A stretch of DNA of 64,000 nucleotides, from the NCBI RefSeq assembly GCF_014145675.1, contig NZ_JACGZW010000010.1, positions 310,001-374,000 of the forward strand, given 5' to 3'. Below the pieces are notes generated by a model that worked only from the letters and a program-made list of their open reading frames with translations, did no database searches and had not been told where the DNA came from. Positions 16,114 to 24,109 of the stretch are shown here, piece after piece (within the stretch, counting starts at the first letter, position 1; every line of letters begins with the position of its first letter). Position numbers and translations under genes: made by a program. This DNA comes from Amycolatopsis dendrobii (GTDB lineage Bacteria; Actinomycetota; Actinomycetes; Mycobacteriales; Pseudonocardiaceae).

Positions 16114-16974
16114 TCAGCTCCGGGGCACGGTCAGCCGCCAGTCGGCGAGGGGGTTTTCGTCGGGATTCTCGTCCGGGAGATGCTCGGAGCGGCGCATCGC
16201 GCAGCGATGGCGCACCAGGTCGCGGCGCTCCGCCGGGGTCAGGTCCTCGTCACCGAACGGGCTTCGCTGGTCGATGTCCGCGTTCGCGTCGACGTTGAAC
16301 CGGTAGGCGTCCGCGGTCAGGTAGTCGCGGCGGAAGTCGGTCTTCCATTGCGAATTGTGCCCCCAGCCGAGCGATCCGTCGCTGGTCGGCCGGTGGCGGC
16401 GGAGGAACGAATCCTCCAGCGCCGACCGGTCCGCGATCCCGGCCGTCGCACGGCGTTCCCCGGCCCGCACGGCTACGCCGGCCCGGCCGAACAGCATCTC
16501 GCCGAGCATGAGGCACGGCCACTGTTCGCCGGTGATCTCGATCGGCGTGTCCGGATCATCGCTCTGGTCGACGGCCGCGATCTCGTGAAAGAACGGATCG
16601 AACCGCGCGACGTCCACCCGTCGCATGCCCAGCGCCGAGAAAAAGCCGACGTACTCGCCCGCGGTGACGCGCACGTCGTGCTCGGGCAGGTGCAATCGGT
16701 GCGCCCACGGCGTTTCGGCTCCGTCCGGGAGACCGGACTGGAAGCCCAGCAACAGGAGATCGCTGATCCGGCTGAGCGCATACGCTTGCTCGAGCAGATC
16801 GCCCCACACGTACTCCGTCCGCTGCCATTCTCCGCAGACCGCCAGCGGGGCGAGCATCTCGCGCGCGGCGACGGCGAACTCGTCGAGCCACGGCGAAAGC
16901 ACGTCGGAGAACAGCGCCGGGCCGGTGTAGCTGTGCACCGCGAAGTACAGTTCGCGCAGGGTCGTGGGGGTCAT
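16114..16974 (-). CDS. Conserved hypothetical protein (286 aa)
   Basis: No family recognised. The protein is soluble, acidic and rich in W, F and H, without signal peptide or membrane segment; it starts MTPTTLRELYFAVHSYTGP and ends near ENPLADWRLTVPRS. The late segment SLGWGHNSQWKTDFRRDY looks conserved in character. ATG 16974 was chosen; an in-frame GTG lies just upstream. Its 3' end meets the convergent membrane-protein gene with a 6-nt gap. Codon use matches the neighbours, so it is likely a real gene. Confidence 0.75.
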   Translation of the reverse strand: MTPTTLRELYFAVHSYTGPALFSDVLSPWLDEFAVAAREMLAPLAVCGEWQRTEYVWGDLLEQAYALSRISDLLLLGFQSGLPDGAETPWAHRLHLPEHDVRVTAGEYVGFFSALGMRRVDVARFDPFFHEIAAVDQSDDPDTPIEITGEQWPCLMLGEMLFGRAGVAVRAGERRATAGIADRSALEDSFLRRHRPTSDGSLGWGHNSQWKTDFRRDYLTADAYRFNVDANADIDQRSPFGDEDLTPAERRDLVRHRCAMRRSEHLPDENPDENPLADWRLTVPRS

Positions 16975-17075
16975 CACGACGACGCAGCCTACGGAGACCC
17001 GCGGCGTCGTCCCACCGAATTGTTCGCCGCGGCAATCGGTTCCGGGACCGCCGGAACCGATTGCCGCCGCCGGGC

Positions 17076-17447
17076 CTAAAGCGCGAACACCCCGTTCGAC
17101 TGGCTGTCCGCCGCGCACTTGTTCGGGTACGTCGCCCGGTACGTCACCCGTGTGCCGCGCCAGGTGCCCAGGGCCGTGACGTCCACCGGGGAGTAGATCA
17201 TCGTGCACTTCTGCCGGTGCGGGGCGATGCGCGCGAAATCGCCGTCGACCGCCGTGAGGGTCGCGCAGGCGGTGTCGCGGTGGCGGTGCGTGCCGCCGGT
17301 GGGGTCGCAGGTCAGGGACGCACTCGTGACGCGCCCGGAGGTCTCGTGCATGGTCAGCTGCAGCACCGACTCCGGGACGTGCGGTGCGGCCAGGCCGCCG
17401 AAACCGATCAGGGCGGCTGCGACCGGAGCGAAGGAAGAGAACACCAT
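17076..17447 (-). CDS. Subtilisin inhibitor-like (SSI) secreted protease inhibitor
   Basis: 123 aa. A short hydrophobic N-terminus (FAPVAAALIGFGGLAAP) looks like a signal peptide. The mature part has the SSI signature: four cysteines in the usual places, LTCDPTGGTH, ACATLTAVDGDF and the reactive-loop region CTMIYSPVDVTALGTWRG. SSI proteins inhibit extracellular subtilisin-like proteases and are common in actinomycetes. By analogy the bond before or after Y in MIYSPV is close to the reactive site, but this cannot be fixed by eye. It lies 28 nt downstream of pucR and may be cotranscribed, though a functional link is not obvious. Confidence 0.88.
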   Translation of the reverse strand: MVFSSFAPVAAALIGFGGLAAPHVPESVLQLTMHETSGRVTSASLTCDPTGGTHRHRDTACATLTAVDGDFARIAPHRQKCTMIYSPVDVTALGTWRGTRVTYRATYPNKCAADSQSNGVFAL

Positions 17448-17475
17448 ACGAGGGATATCGGCGCCGCGAACCCGA

Positions 17476-19122
17476 TCACTGTGCTCCTCGTCCGGGTGGG
17501 TTTTCCTCGCTCGGACGGGTGGCAGCGCTGAGGTCGTGCGCGAGCAATGCCACGTACAGCGACAACATCGACTCCGGGTCTTCCAGTCGCACTCCCAGCA
17601 CCTGTTCGATGCGGGCGAGTTGCTGGTAGTACGCCGTCCGCGAGGTGTGGGCGGCGACAGCCGCGGCGGATTTGTTGCCGCCGTGCGCGCAGTAGTGCCG
17701 CAGCGCTGGGACTAGGCGACTGCCGGAAGCAGCGTCGCGTTCGAGGAGCGGGCCCAGCTCTCGCGCGGCGAAGGCGTGTACGCGCTCGTCGTCGGCGAGA
17801 AGATGCAGCAGGCCGCGTAGCCGAACATCCTTGAGACGGTGCAACGGTTGCCCGTCGTCCTCGTCGAGCGCAGCGGCAGCGACGTGCGCGGCTTCGACCA
17901 AAGTGCGTTGTGCCTCAGCGGGTCCGGTGACCGTCGTGCCTACGCCGAGCGCGGCTGGCGCGGAAGCGCGCGCGTCGTGGATGTCGGTGGCTAGGCGCTG
18001 GAGTACGGCGTCGGCGTTGGCTTCCGGCGAGAGCGCAAGAAGCGCGCGTACGGCAGTCTCGTCTGTCGAGACCAGCGCAGACACCTTCGCTCGGCGCGTC
18101 GCGAGCGCGGTCGCTTCGGCGAGTTCGCGCAACAGTGGCGGCGTGGACAGTGTCGGACGCGTAGTCGCGGTGATGCGCGGCCGTACCGCGAGGCCGACCA
18201 GCTGTCGTCCGGTCAGGGGCACGGCGAGTGCAGAAGAGCGTGCGAGGATCTCAGCGGTCGGCGCAGGGGAATTCAGCAGCTCGGTCAACACCGCACGGTG
18301 CGCTTGCCGTTCGAGGGTGTCGGAGTCGCGCGCGACGAGACGGTGCACCGCGAGTGCGGACGCGGCTCGTTCGGCGACCACCTGGTACCGATGCGGCGGC
18401 GGCTCGGCGCACACGAGCACCAGCCGACCCCAGTCGTGGCCGCGCGCGCCGACCACGGTGACCAGCCAGCCCGCCGCCGAGTGGTAGCCGGTGCGCTCGC
18501 CGACCTGCACCACTCGCGACCGGGCGGGCCAGCCGATCAGCAATTCGCCCGGATCGGTGCCCGCCGTGTCGTAGGCGAGGACTTCGTGTTCCAGCGTTTC
18601 CAGCACGACCGGCTGTTCGGTCAGCCGCGCTACCTCGGCCAGCACCGCGGCGGGCTCGGCGCCGGCGACGGTCAGCGATGTGAACGTTTCGTGCACCCGC
18701 TCCGCCGCTCGGAGCTCGGCGAGCTGCGCGTCCACGATCATGCCGTTCACTGCCTCGGTCACCGCGACGTAGCGGGTCTCGCGAGACAGCGTCACCAGCG
18801 GCAATCCGCGCTGCTCGGCCGCCGTGACAAGGGCGCGCGGAAGCCGGTCGTTCCAGTGCCGCACCAGCTCGACGACCAAGCCCGCGACACCCACTTCGGC
18901 GAGGTCAGCGACGTATCGGCTCAGCGTCGCGTCGTCGTCCGGGAGCGCGACCCCCGTGGTGAGCACGAGTTCCCCGCCGCGCAGCAGGTGCGCGATGTCG
19001 GCGACCTCGGCCGCGTGCGCCCAGCGGACCCGCCGTTCGAGCCCGGTGCTGCCCGCGACCACGCGCGGACACCCCTGGCGCAGCACCGGCAACGCGAGCG
19101 CCTCGGCGACGGTCGGGTACAT
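17476..19122 (-). CDS. pucR: PucR family transcriptional regulator
   Basis: 548 aa. The N-terminal PucR domain (TVAEALALPVLRQGCPRVVAG, HLLRGGELVLTTG) is followed by a GGDEF-like/CdaR middle region and the C-terminal PucR-type HTH (CAHGGNKSAAAVAAHTSRTAYYQQL). The family controls purine, pyrimidine and amino-acid catabolic genes. Divergent from the semialdehyde dehydrogenase at 19254 across a 131-bp gap containing an inverted repeat, so it likely controls that gene and perhaps the NCS1 operon 6.7 kb away. Confidence 0.9.
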   Translation of the reverse strand: MYPTVAEALALPVLRQGCPRVVAGSTGLERRVRWAHAAEVADIAHLLRGGELVLTTGVALPDDDATLSRYVADLAEVGVAGLVVELVRHWNDRLPRALVTAAEQRGLPLVTLSRETRYVAVTEAVNGMIVDAQLAELRAAERVHETFTSLTVAGAEPAAVLAEVARLTEQPVVLETLEHEVLAYDTAGTDPGELLIGWPARSRVVQVGERTGYHSAAGWLVTVVGARGHDWGRLVLVCAEPPPHRYQVVAERAASALAVHRLVARDSDTLERQAHRAVLTELLNSPAPTAEILARSSALAVPLTGRQLVGLAVRPRITATTRPTLSTPPLLRELAEATALATRRAKVSALVSTDETAVRALLALSPEANADAVLQRLATDIHDARASAPAALGVGTTVTGPAEAQRTLVEAAHVAAAALDEDDGQPLHRLKDVRLRGLLHLLADDERVHAFAARELGPLLERDAASGSRLVPALRHYCAHGGNKSAAAVAAHTSRTAYYQQLARIEQVLGVRLEDPESMLSLYVALLAHDLSAATRPSEENPPGRGAQ

Positions 19123-19150
19123 CGGTCCCCCCTTGCTGGCCGGCAGGGCA

Positions 19151-19183
19151 CAGACTGTACGGCGGAGAGGGGTAGTCCGTACA
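19151..19183. promoter_or_regulatory. Inverted repeat between pucR and mmsA
   Basis: TGTACGG (19156-19162) and CCGTACA (19177-19183) form a perfect 7-bp inverted repeat with a 14-nt spacer. The left arm is embedded in CAGACTGTAC (19151-19160), sharing CAGACTGT with the repeat upstream of the NCS1 operon. A PucR operator is the simplest reading. Confidence 0.45.
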
Positions 19184-19253
19184 CGTTGTCGATGGCGGAG
19201 CCGGGCGCCTCGCCCGGAGACTCGTGGGCACCCGACCGGAAGGAGCGGACGTC

Positions 19254-20747
19254 GTGACCGACCGCATCAGCCATTGGATCGACGGCAAGCCGGTCGTCGG
19301 CGCCGGACGCACTGGCGACGTGTACGACCCGGCGACCGGCCAGGTCAGCGCGCAGGTGGACTTCGCCGGACCGGCCGAGGTGGACCAAGCGGTAGCCGCC
19401 GCGACCGCCGCGCTGCCAGGCTGGCGGGGCACCTCGCTCGCCGGGCGCACGCGGGTGCTGTTCGCGTTCCGCGAGCTGCTTCAAGCCCGCAAACACGAGC
19501 TGGCGAAGATCGTGACGAGCGAGCACGGCAAGGTCGAATCGGACGCCGCGGGCGAGGTCGCGCGCGCGATCGAGAACGTCGAATACGCGTGCGGCGCGGC
19601 GCAAATGCTCAAGGGAGGGTTCAGCGAGAACGCCTCCACCGGCGTCGACGTCTACTCGATCATGCAGCCGCTCGGCGTGGTCGGCGTGATCTCGCCGTTC
19701 AACTTCCCGGCGATGGTGCCGCTCTGGTTCGTGCCGAACGCGCTGGCGTGCGGCAACACCGTCGTGCTCAAGCCGAGCGAGAAGGACCCGTCCGCGGCGC
19801 TGTTCATCGCGGAGCTTCTCGCTGAAGCAGGCCTGCCGTCCGGCGCGTTCAACGTGCTGCAGGGCGACAAAGTCGCGGTCGACGGACTTCTCGCGCACCC
19901 GGACGTCAAGGCGATCTCCTTCGTCGGCTCCACTCCGATCGCGCGCTACGTCTACGAAACCGGCACCAGCCACGGCAAACGCGTCCAGGCGCTCGGCGGG
20001 GCGAAGAACCACATGATCGTGCTGCCGGACGCCGACCTCGACCTGGCCGCGGACGCCGCAGTATCGGCTGGTTTCGGGTCCGCGGGGGAGCGGTGCATGG
20101 CGGTGTCGGTGGTGGTCGCGGTCGAGCCGGTCGCGGACGAGCTGGTCGCCAAAATCGTGGAACGGATGCGGAAACTGCGCGTCGGAGACGGACGCAAACC
20201 GTCGTCGGAGATGGGGCCGCTGGTCACCCGGGCGCACCACGAGCGGGTTTCGTCCTATGTGGACGCCGGAGTGGCCGAAGGCGCGGAACTCGTGCTGGAC
20301 GGCCGAGGCGTGGAAGCGGACGGCGCGAACGAAGGATTCTGGCTCGGCCCCACGCTTTTCGACCGCGTCACGCCCAGTATGTCGGTGTACACCGACGAAA
20401 TCTTCGGCCCCGTGCTGTCCGTCGCGCGGACGACGAGCTTCGACGACGCCCTCGCGCTCATCAACGCCAACCCGTACGGCAACGGAACCGCTGTCTTCAC
20501 CGGCGACGGACGCGCGGCGCGCCGGTTCCAGAACGAGGTCGAGGTCGGCATGGTGGGCGTCAACGTGCCCATCCCGGTGCCCGTCGGGTACTACTCCTTC
20601 GGCGGCTGGAAGGACTCTCTGTTCGGCGACACGCACGCTTACGGACCGGAGGGATTCCACTTCTTCACGCGGACGAAGGTGGTCACGTCCCGTTGGCCGG
20701 ACACCTCGCACGCGGGGGTGAACCTGGGGTTCCCGAAGAACTCCTGA
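19254..20747 (+). CDS. mmsA: CoA-acylating methylmalonate-semialdehyde dehydrogenase
   Basis: 497 aa aldehyde dehydrogenase of the MmsA/IolA subgroup, which converts methylmalonate or malonate semialdehyde to propionyl-CoA or acetyl-CoA with NAD+ and CoA. Visible: SPFNFPAMVPLWFVPNALACGN (cut here only as the ALDH nucleotide-binding region at about residues 148-170), FVGSTPIARYVYETG, and the catalytic cysteine in SAGERCMAVS. GTG 19254 has AAGGAGCGG nine bases upstream. These substrates arise from beta-alanine or beta-aminoisobutyrate, the end products of reductive pyrimidine breakdown, which fits the nearby hydantoinase cluster; valine or inositol degradation are alternatives. Confidence 0.92.
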   Translation: MTDRISHWIDGKPVVGAGRTGDVYDPATGQVSAQVDFAGPAEVDQAVAAATAALPGWRGTSLAGRTRVLFAFRELLQARKHELAKIVTSEHGKVESDAAGEVARAIENVEYACGAAQMLKGGFSENASTGVDVYSIMQPLGVVGVISPFNFPAMVPLWFVPNALACGNTVVLKPSEKDPSAALFIAELLAEAGLPSGAFNVLQGDKVAVDGLLAHPDVKAISFVGSTPIARYVYETGTSHGKRVQALGGAKNHMIVLPDADLDLAADAAVSAGFGSAGERCMAVSVVVAVEPVADELVAKIVERMRKLRVGDGRKPSSEMGPLVTRAHHERVSSYVDAGVAEGAELVLDGRGVEADGANEGFWLGPTLFDRVTPSMSVYTDEIFGPVLSVARTTSFDDALALINANPYGNGTAVFTGDGRAARRFQNEVEVGMVGVNVPIPVPVGYYSFGGWKDSLFGDTHAYGPEGFHFFTRTKVVTSRWPDTSHAGVNLGFPKNS

Positions 20748-20754
20748 CCCGGGT

Positions 20755-21267
20755 TCACCACACGCCGTTCTCGCCGACGATGCTCGCCACCGTGCCGCTG
20801 TTCGCCAGCAGGCACACCGCGACGACCCGCTCGGCCGCCAGCCGCTTGCCGCGCGCCGGATCGACCCGAAGGGTGCGGCCGCCCACGCGGAGCTGCCATT
20901 TCTCGACGGTCCCCGGGCCGCGCGGGGTGTGCTTGAACCCGACCGGGTAGTCGTCGGTGATCGGGCCGGAGCCGAAATCGTGCACCGGCCCGGGCACGAC
21001 TGTCAGCGGCGCGCGGTACTCGGCGAACTGCCGCCTCCCGAACCGGACCGCCAGCACGGCCACGACCGCGGCGACCGCCGTCGCCACCAACGCGGAAGCG
21101 GTGAAGCCGGACTTGGCGAGCGCGACCACCGCGATCGCCACCTCGATCGCGACGAACACCCAGACCGCCCAGAAGAACCAGCCCAGGACCACCCCGCGCT
21201 GGCTCGGGTGCAGTCGTCCGGCGAGGTTGGCGGCGGCCACCCCGCCGGGGTCGGCCTTCGTCGTCAT
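20755..21267 (-). CDS. Hypothetical two-helix membrane protein, last gene of the T7SS module
   Basis: 170 aa. Two hydrophobic segments follow an N-terminal motif AGRLHPSQRGVVLGWFF; the C-terminal half is soluble and includes VPGPVHDFGSGPI and GGRTLRVDP. The upstream gene product has the matching elements EGRLHPSQRRMVLDGNF, THDFGH and GKSYRLDP in the same order, so the two are paralogues. ATG 21267 overlaps the preceding stop (ATGA). No named family recognised. Confidence 0.75.
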   Translation of the reverse strand: MTTKADPGGVAAANLAGRLHPSQRGVVLGWFFWAVWVFVAIEVAIAVVALAKSGFTASALVATAVAAVVAVLAVRFGRRQFAEYRAPLTVVPGPVHDFGSGPITDDYPVGFKHTPRGPGTVEKWQLRVGGRTLRVDPARGKRLAAERVVAVCLLANSGTVASIVGENGVW

Positions 21268-21842
21268 GCCGCGACCACGTTGACCAGGATCTTGCTGCGC
21301 GGGGTGAATACCGCTCCGTTGGCGCGGCCGCCGAGCACCCGGCTCCGCAGATCGGGATCGAGCCGGTAGCTCTTGCCGTTCACGACGAGGTAGGTGAAGG
21401 GGATCCGCTCGGTGATCTCGTACAAATACATCGGGGGCAGGACGCCGGACGGCCGGTGCTGCACGTGCCCGAAATCGTGCGTCAAGCCCGTCACCACGTC
21501 CGCCTTGCCCCCGCGCCAGTCCGCCAGCCGCCGCCCGATCGCGCGCCCCGGATACACCGCGCCGACCAGGAAGACCAGCGACATGATGAACAGCGGCGCG
21601 TTCTTCGACCAGTAGGACACCAGCGGCTTGCCGAAGTAGGCGTTGAGATCGTTGGTGGTCCGGATCATGGCGGGACTGATGCCGAACCAGATCGGGGTCA
21701 GGACCGCCAGCGCGACGAGGACGAGCAGCACCAGGACGAGCGTCCAGAAGTTGCCGTCCAGCACCATCCGCCGCTGGGACGGATGCAGCCTGCCTTCGCG
21801 GTTGGCCTGGTCCGCGGCTGCTTGCACAGCTTGCCGGGTCAC
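21264..21842 (-). CDS. Hypothetical two-helix membrane protein, paralogue of the next gene
   Basis: 192 aa from GTG 21842, which overlaps the stop of the WXG/PPE-like gene as GTGA; longer in-frame extensions upstream would only be a shadow of that gene. Layout: short soluble start with LHPSQRRMVL, a transmembrane segment (about residues 30-52), a loop of about 30 residues, a second segment (SLVFLVGAVYPG), then a soluble domain with VTGLTHDFGHVQ and NGKSYRLDPDL. It may be an accessory or immunity-type partner of the exported protein, which is speculation from coupling alone. Confidence 0.75.
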   Translation of the reverse strand: MTRQAVQAAADQANREGRLHPSQRRMVLDGNFWTLVLVLLVLVALAVLTPIWFGISPAMIRTTNDLNAYFGKPLVSYWSKNAPLFIMSLVFLVGAVYPGRAIGRRLADWRGGKADVVTGLTHDFGHVQHRPSGVLPPMYLYEITERIPFTYLVVNGKSYRLDPDLRSRVLGGRANGAVFTPRSKILVNVVAA

Positions 21843-23080
21843 TCGCCGGAGCCGCCCTTCGCCTCCTCGGCCTCCCTGGCCTCGCGTTCCTTCTTGGCGG
21901 CTTCGGACGCTTCGGAGTATCGGTCGTATTGTTCGTTCTCCTGCCGCCGGGTCTCGGCTCCGACGCCGACCGTGTCGGCGGGGCTCCACTTCGGCACGCC
22001 GCCCTCGGCCTCCCTCCAGCCCTTCGGGCTCAGCACGCTGCGGCCGTCCTCCGAGTAGGTCTCTCCCCACTCGTTGACCCGGTCCTTCCACTTCTCGTTC
22101 AGCGGCGACTGCACCTTTTCCTTGGCCGCGTCCTTCCAGCCCTCGGCCTTGGCCGCGGCGGACTCGGCCTTGCCCGCGTCCTTCAGCTCCCCGGCCTTCT
22201 TCTCCAGGTTCACGCCGACGTCGACGCTCTTGTCGGTGATCTTGCCCGCCGCCTTGCCGGCCTTGCGCAGCGCGTTCGCCGCCTGCTCGATCGCCGCCTT
22301 CGACTTGCCCGCGCTTTCCGCGAGCTTGTCCAGCTTCTCCACGACCTTCGCGATCCGGGTGCCGATCTTCTCCGCCAGGATCCCGCCCTCGACGACGGTG
22401 TCCGCGATGAACGCGGCCACCGTGCCGCCGAAGGTGCACCACGACGACGCCAGGGCGGCGAGCCCCTTGATGATCAACTCGCCGACGAACGACGAGATCA
22501 TGTCGCGGATCAGCCCGCGTTCGGTGCCGACCAGTGCGCCGGCGACGTTCATCGCGGTGGACGCGCCGTTGGCCTGTCCGGCCGCGTTGCGGAGCTTGTC
22601 CACGTACTCCTTCGCCCGGCCCTGGTAGGCCTGGCCGCCCTGGCCCTGGAAGTTCGGCGCCACCTTGCCCGCGGCCTGTTCGTACTGGTCCGCGCTCTCG
22701 GCGAGCTGTTTCGCGATGTTCGACCAGGTCACGGCCTTGGCGGTGACCGCTTCCGGATTGCCGGCGAGCTGGTCGAGGCCCTCCTTGAGGAAGCTGATGT
22801 GCTCGATCAGCCAGCCGACGCCAGCGCTGGCCAGGCTGCCGAGCGGGTCCATCGCCACGCCGAGCAGGTCGAGCCCGTCGGTGATCCCGTCGACGACGAG
22901 GTTGCCCCAGTCGCCGTGCCGGAAGTCGGTCTGGGTCGCGGAGAGATCGTTGACGATGCCCGCGCCGGAGGTCTGGGCGTTGAGGTTGTCCAGCTCGTTC
23001 GAGGACGACCCCATGTTCGCAGTGAGGCCGCTCGGTGACTCCGACTTCGCGACCAGCGGGTTTTCCTGCGTCTCGGTCAT
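21839..23080 (-). CDS. WXG100/PPE-like type VII secretion substrate with charged C-terminal tail
   Basis: 413 aa. Residues about 60-150 are helical and contain a WXG-like turn (PNFQGQGGQAYQGRAKEY) after SNIAKQLAESADQYEQAA. A hydrophobic glycine/alanine-rich stretch follows at about 175-225, then a long lysine/glutamate-rich helix and a very charged tail ending AREAEEAKGGSGE. The first 50 residues lack a Sec signal. The pattern resembles exported T7SS proteins of Pseudonocardiales. No toxin domain was recognised in the C-terminal 120 residues. It overlaps both neighbours by 4 nt. Confidence 0.7.
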   Translation of the reverse strand: MTETQENPLVAKSESPSGLTANMGSSSNELDNLNAQTSGAGIVNDLSATQTDFRHGDWGNLVVDGITDGLDLLGVAMDPLGSLASAGVGWLIEHISFLKEGLDQLAGNPEAVTAKAVTWSNIAKQLAESADQYEQAAGKVAPNFQGQGGQAYQGRAKEYVDKLRNAAGQANGASTAMNVAGALVGTERGLIRDMISSFVGELIIKGLAALASSWCTFGGTVAAFIADTVVEGGILAEKIGTRIAKVVEKLDKLAESAGKSKAAIEQAANALRKAGKAAGKITDKSVDVGVNLEKKAGELKDAGKAESAAAKAEGWKDAAKEKVQSPLNEKWKDRVNEWGETYSEDGRSVLSPKGWREAEGGVPKWSPADTVGVGAETRRQENEQYDRYSEASEAAKKEREAREAEEAKGGSGE

Positions 23081-23397
23081 TCCGGCAGCTCCTTGCCGAG
23101 GCCGTTGATGTGGCCGACAGTCTGTTGCTCGTGCGTGTCGTAGTGGTCGTGCGCCTGTTGCAGCAGGTTCGCGATCTCGTCGCCTTCGCCGCCCAGGTCC
23201 TTGACGAACGACGTCGCCACTGACATCCAGATCTGCAGCGGCATCGCGAACACCTGGCCGACGATGCCGAACGCGTCGTCCCCGAACGTCTGCACGGAGT
23301 CAGTCGCCTGCGCCGCGGTGTGCACCCCGGCCGCGATGTTCTCGACCTCTCCCTTGTGCGCGCGCAGCGACGGAAGGTCGACGTGGGGTCCGGTCAT
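23077..23397 (-). CDS. EspC-like type VII secretion target (WXG100-size)
   Basis: 106 aa, the length of WXG100/EspC proteins. Sequence features of the ESX EspC-type family: a helical N-terminal half (LPSLRAHKGEVENIAAGVHTA), a central FGDDAFGIVGQVFAMPLQIW turn and a second amphipathic helix ending LLQQAHDHYDTHEQQTV. It probably pairs with the larger downstream product for export. ATG 23397 overlaps the upstream stop as TGATG, and its stop overlaps the downstream start as ATGA. Confidence 0.8.
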   Translation of the reverse strand: MTGPHVDLPSLRAHKGEVENIAAGVHTAAQATDSVQTFGDDAFGIVGQVFAMPLQIWMSVATSFVKDLGGEGDEIANLLQQAHDHYDTHEQQTVGHINGLGKELPE

Positions 23398-23888
23398 CAG
23401 TTCCTCCCCAGGAACGAGCCGCCGCCGTAGTAGTCGTCGTCATCGGTCGGGTCCGGCGCCGGGCGGGCCGGACGCGCGGGCCGGGCGGGCGGCGGGGCGG
23501 AATCGTCCTGCGCGTCGAAAAATTGCGGTTGCGGCGTCGAAGGCGGGGCCGTTTCCTCGGGAACTTCCGGTTCCGGGATCTGTTCTTCGAGGAATTTCAT
23601 CGCGTCGCTGTGCTCGCCGATCACCGGAGCCATGATCGCGGTCAGCTGTTGCGCCGCCTGGGCCTGGGCGCGCCGGGCGGTGGCCAGCACGGCGGCGGCG
23701 AGGGCGGCGCGCGGCATCTCGTCCGCGCGGGGGCCGAACCGGAGTTCCTGCAGCGCACCGGCGGTGTTGACGGTCGCGGTGACCGCGCCGTCCTGGCTCG
23801 TCGCGGTCGCCGACACGTGCTTCAGCTGTTCCTGTGCTTCCGCGGCCCGCTGCCGGATTTCGGCGATTTCGGGGGAAAGTGCGTTCAT
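23397..23888 (-). CDS. YbaB/EbfC family protein, first gene of the T7SS module
   Basis: 163 aa from ATG 23888. Residues about 1-95 fit the YbaB/EbfC DNA-binding-like fold (a leading helix, then TAGALQELRFGPRADEM and a second helix of AQAQAAQQLTAIM). The C-terminal 60 residues are a proline/acidic tail with repeated PARPARPA. In Pseudonocardiales such YbaB-like proteins often precede T7SS substrate genes and are thought to be chaperones or regulators; that is context knowledge. An in-frame TTG at 23963 gives a longer form with no clear ribosome site. Confidence 0.75.
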   Translation of the reverse strand: MNALSPEIAEIRQRAAEAQEQLKHVSATATSQDGAVTATVNTAGALQELRFGPRADEMPRAALAAAVLATARRAQAQAAQQLTAIMAPVIGEHSDAMKFLEEQIPEPEVPEETAPPSTPQPQFFDAQDDSAPPPARPARPARPAPDPTDDDDYYGGGSFLGRN

Positions 23889-24109
23889 GTCGGCCACTGC
23901 TTTCGGATCGAGTGGTTCATAGTCTTTCCGAGGCAGAAAACCGGGTTCCGGTTCCCCGTGCAAGCCAAGTTCCGAGTTGCCCGGTTCGTCGCTATTAAAA
24001 ATTGTTTGCCTGCCTTTTACCCCCGGCCGCCCGGACCGGAGGGCGCGCCGGGCACCACCGGGTCCGTAAACTCGTTGTGAGTAGCAGGAGGACCGCGAAG
24101 GAGGTGCCG

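Noticed and set aside
23889..24109. Possible CIRCE element for HrcA
   Set aside because: Searched by eye for TTAGCACTC-N9-GAGTGCTAA upstream of hrcA and dnaJ; nothing close.
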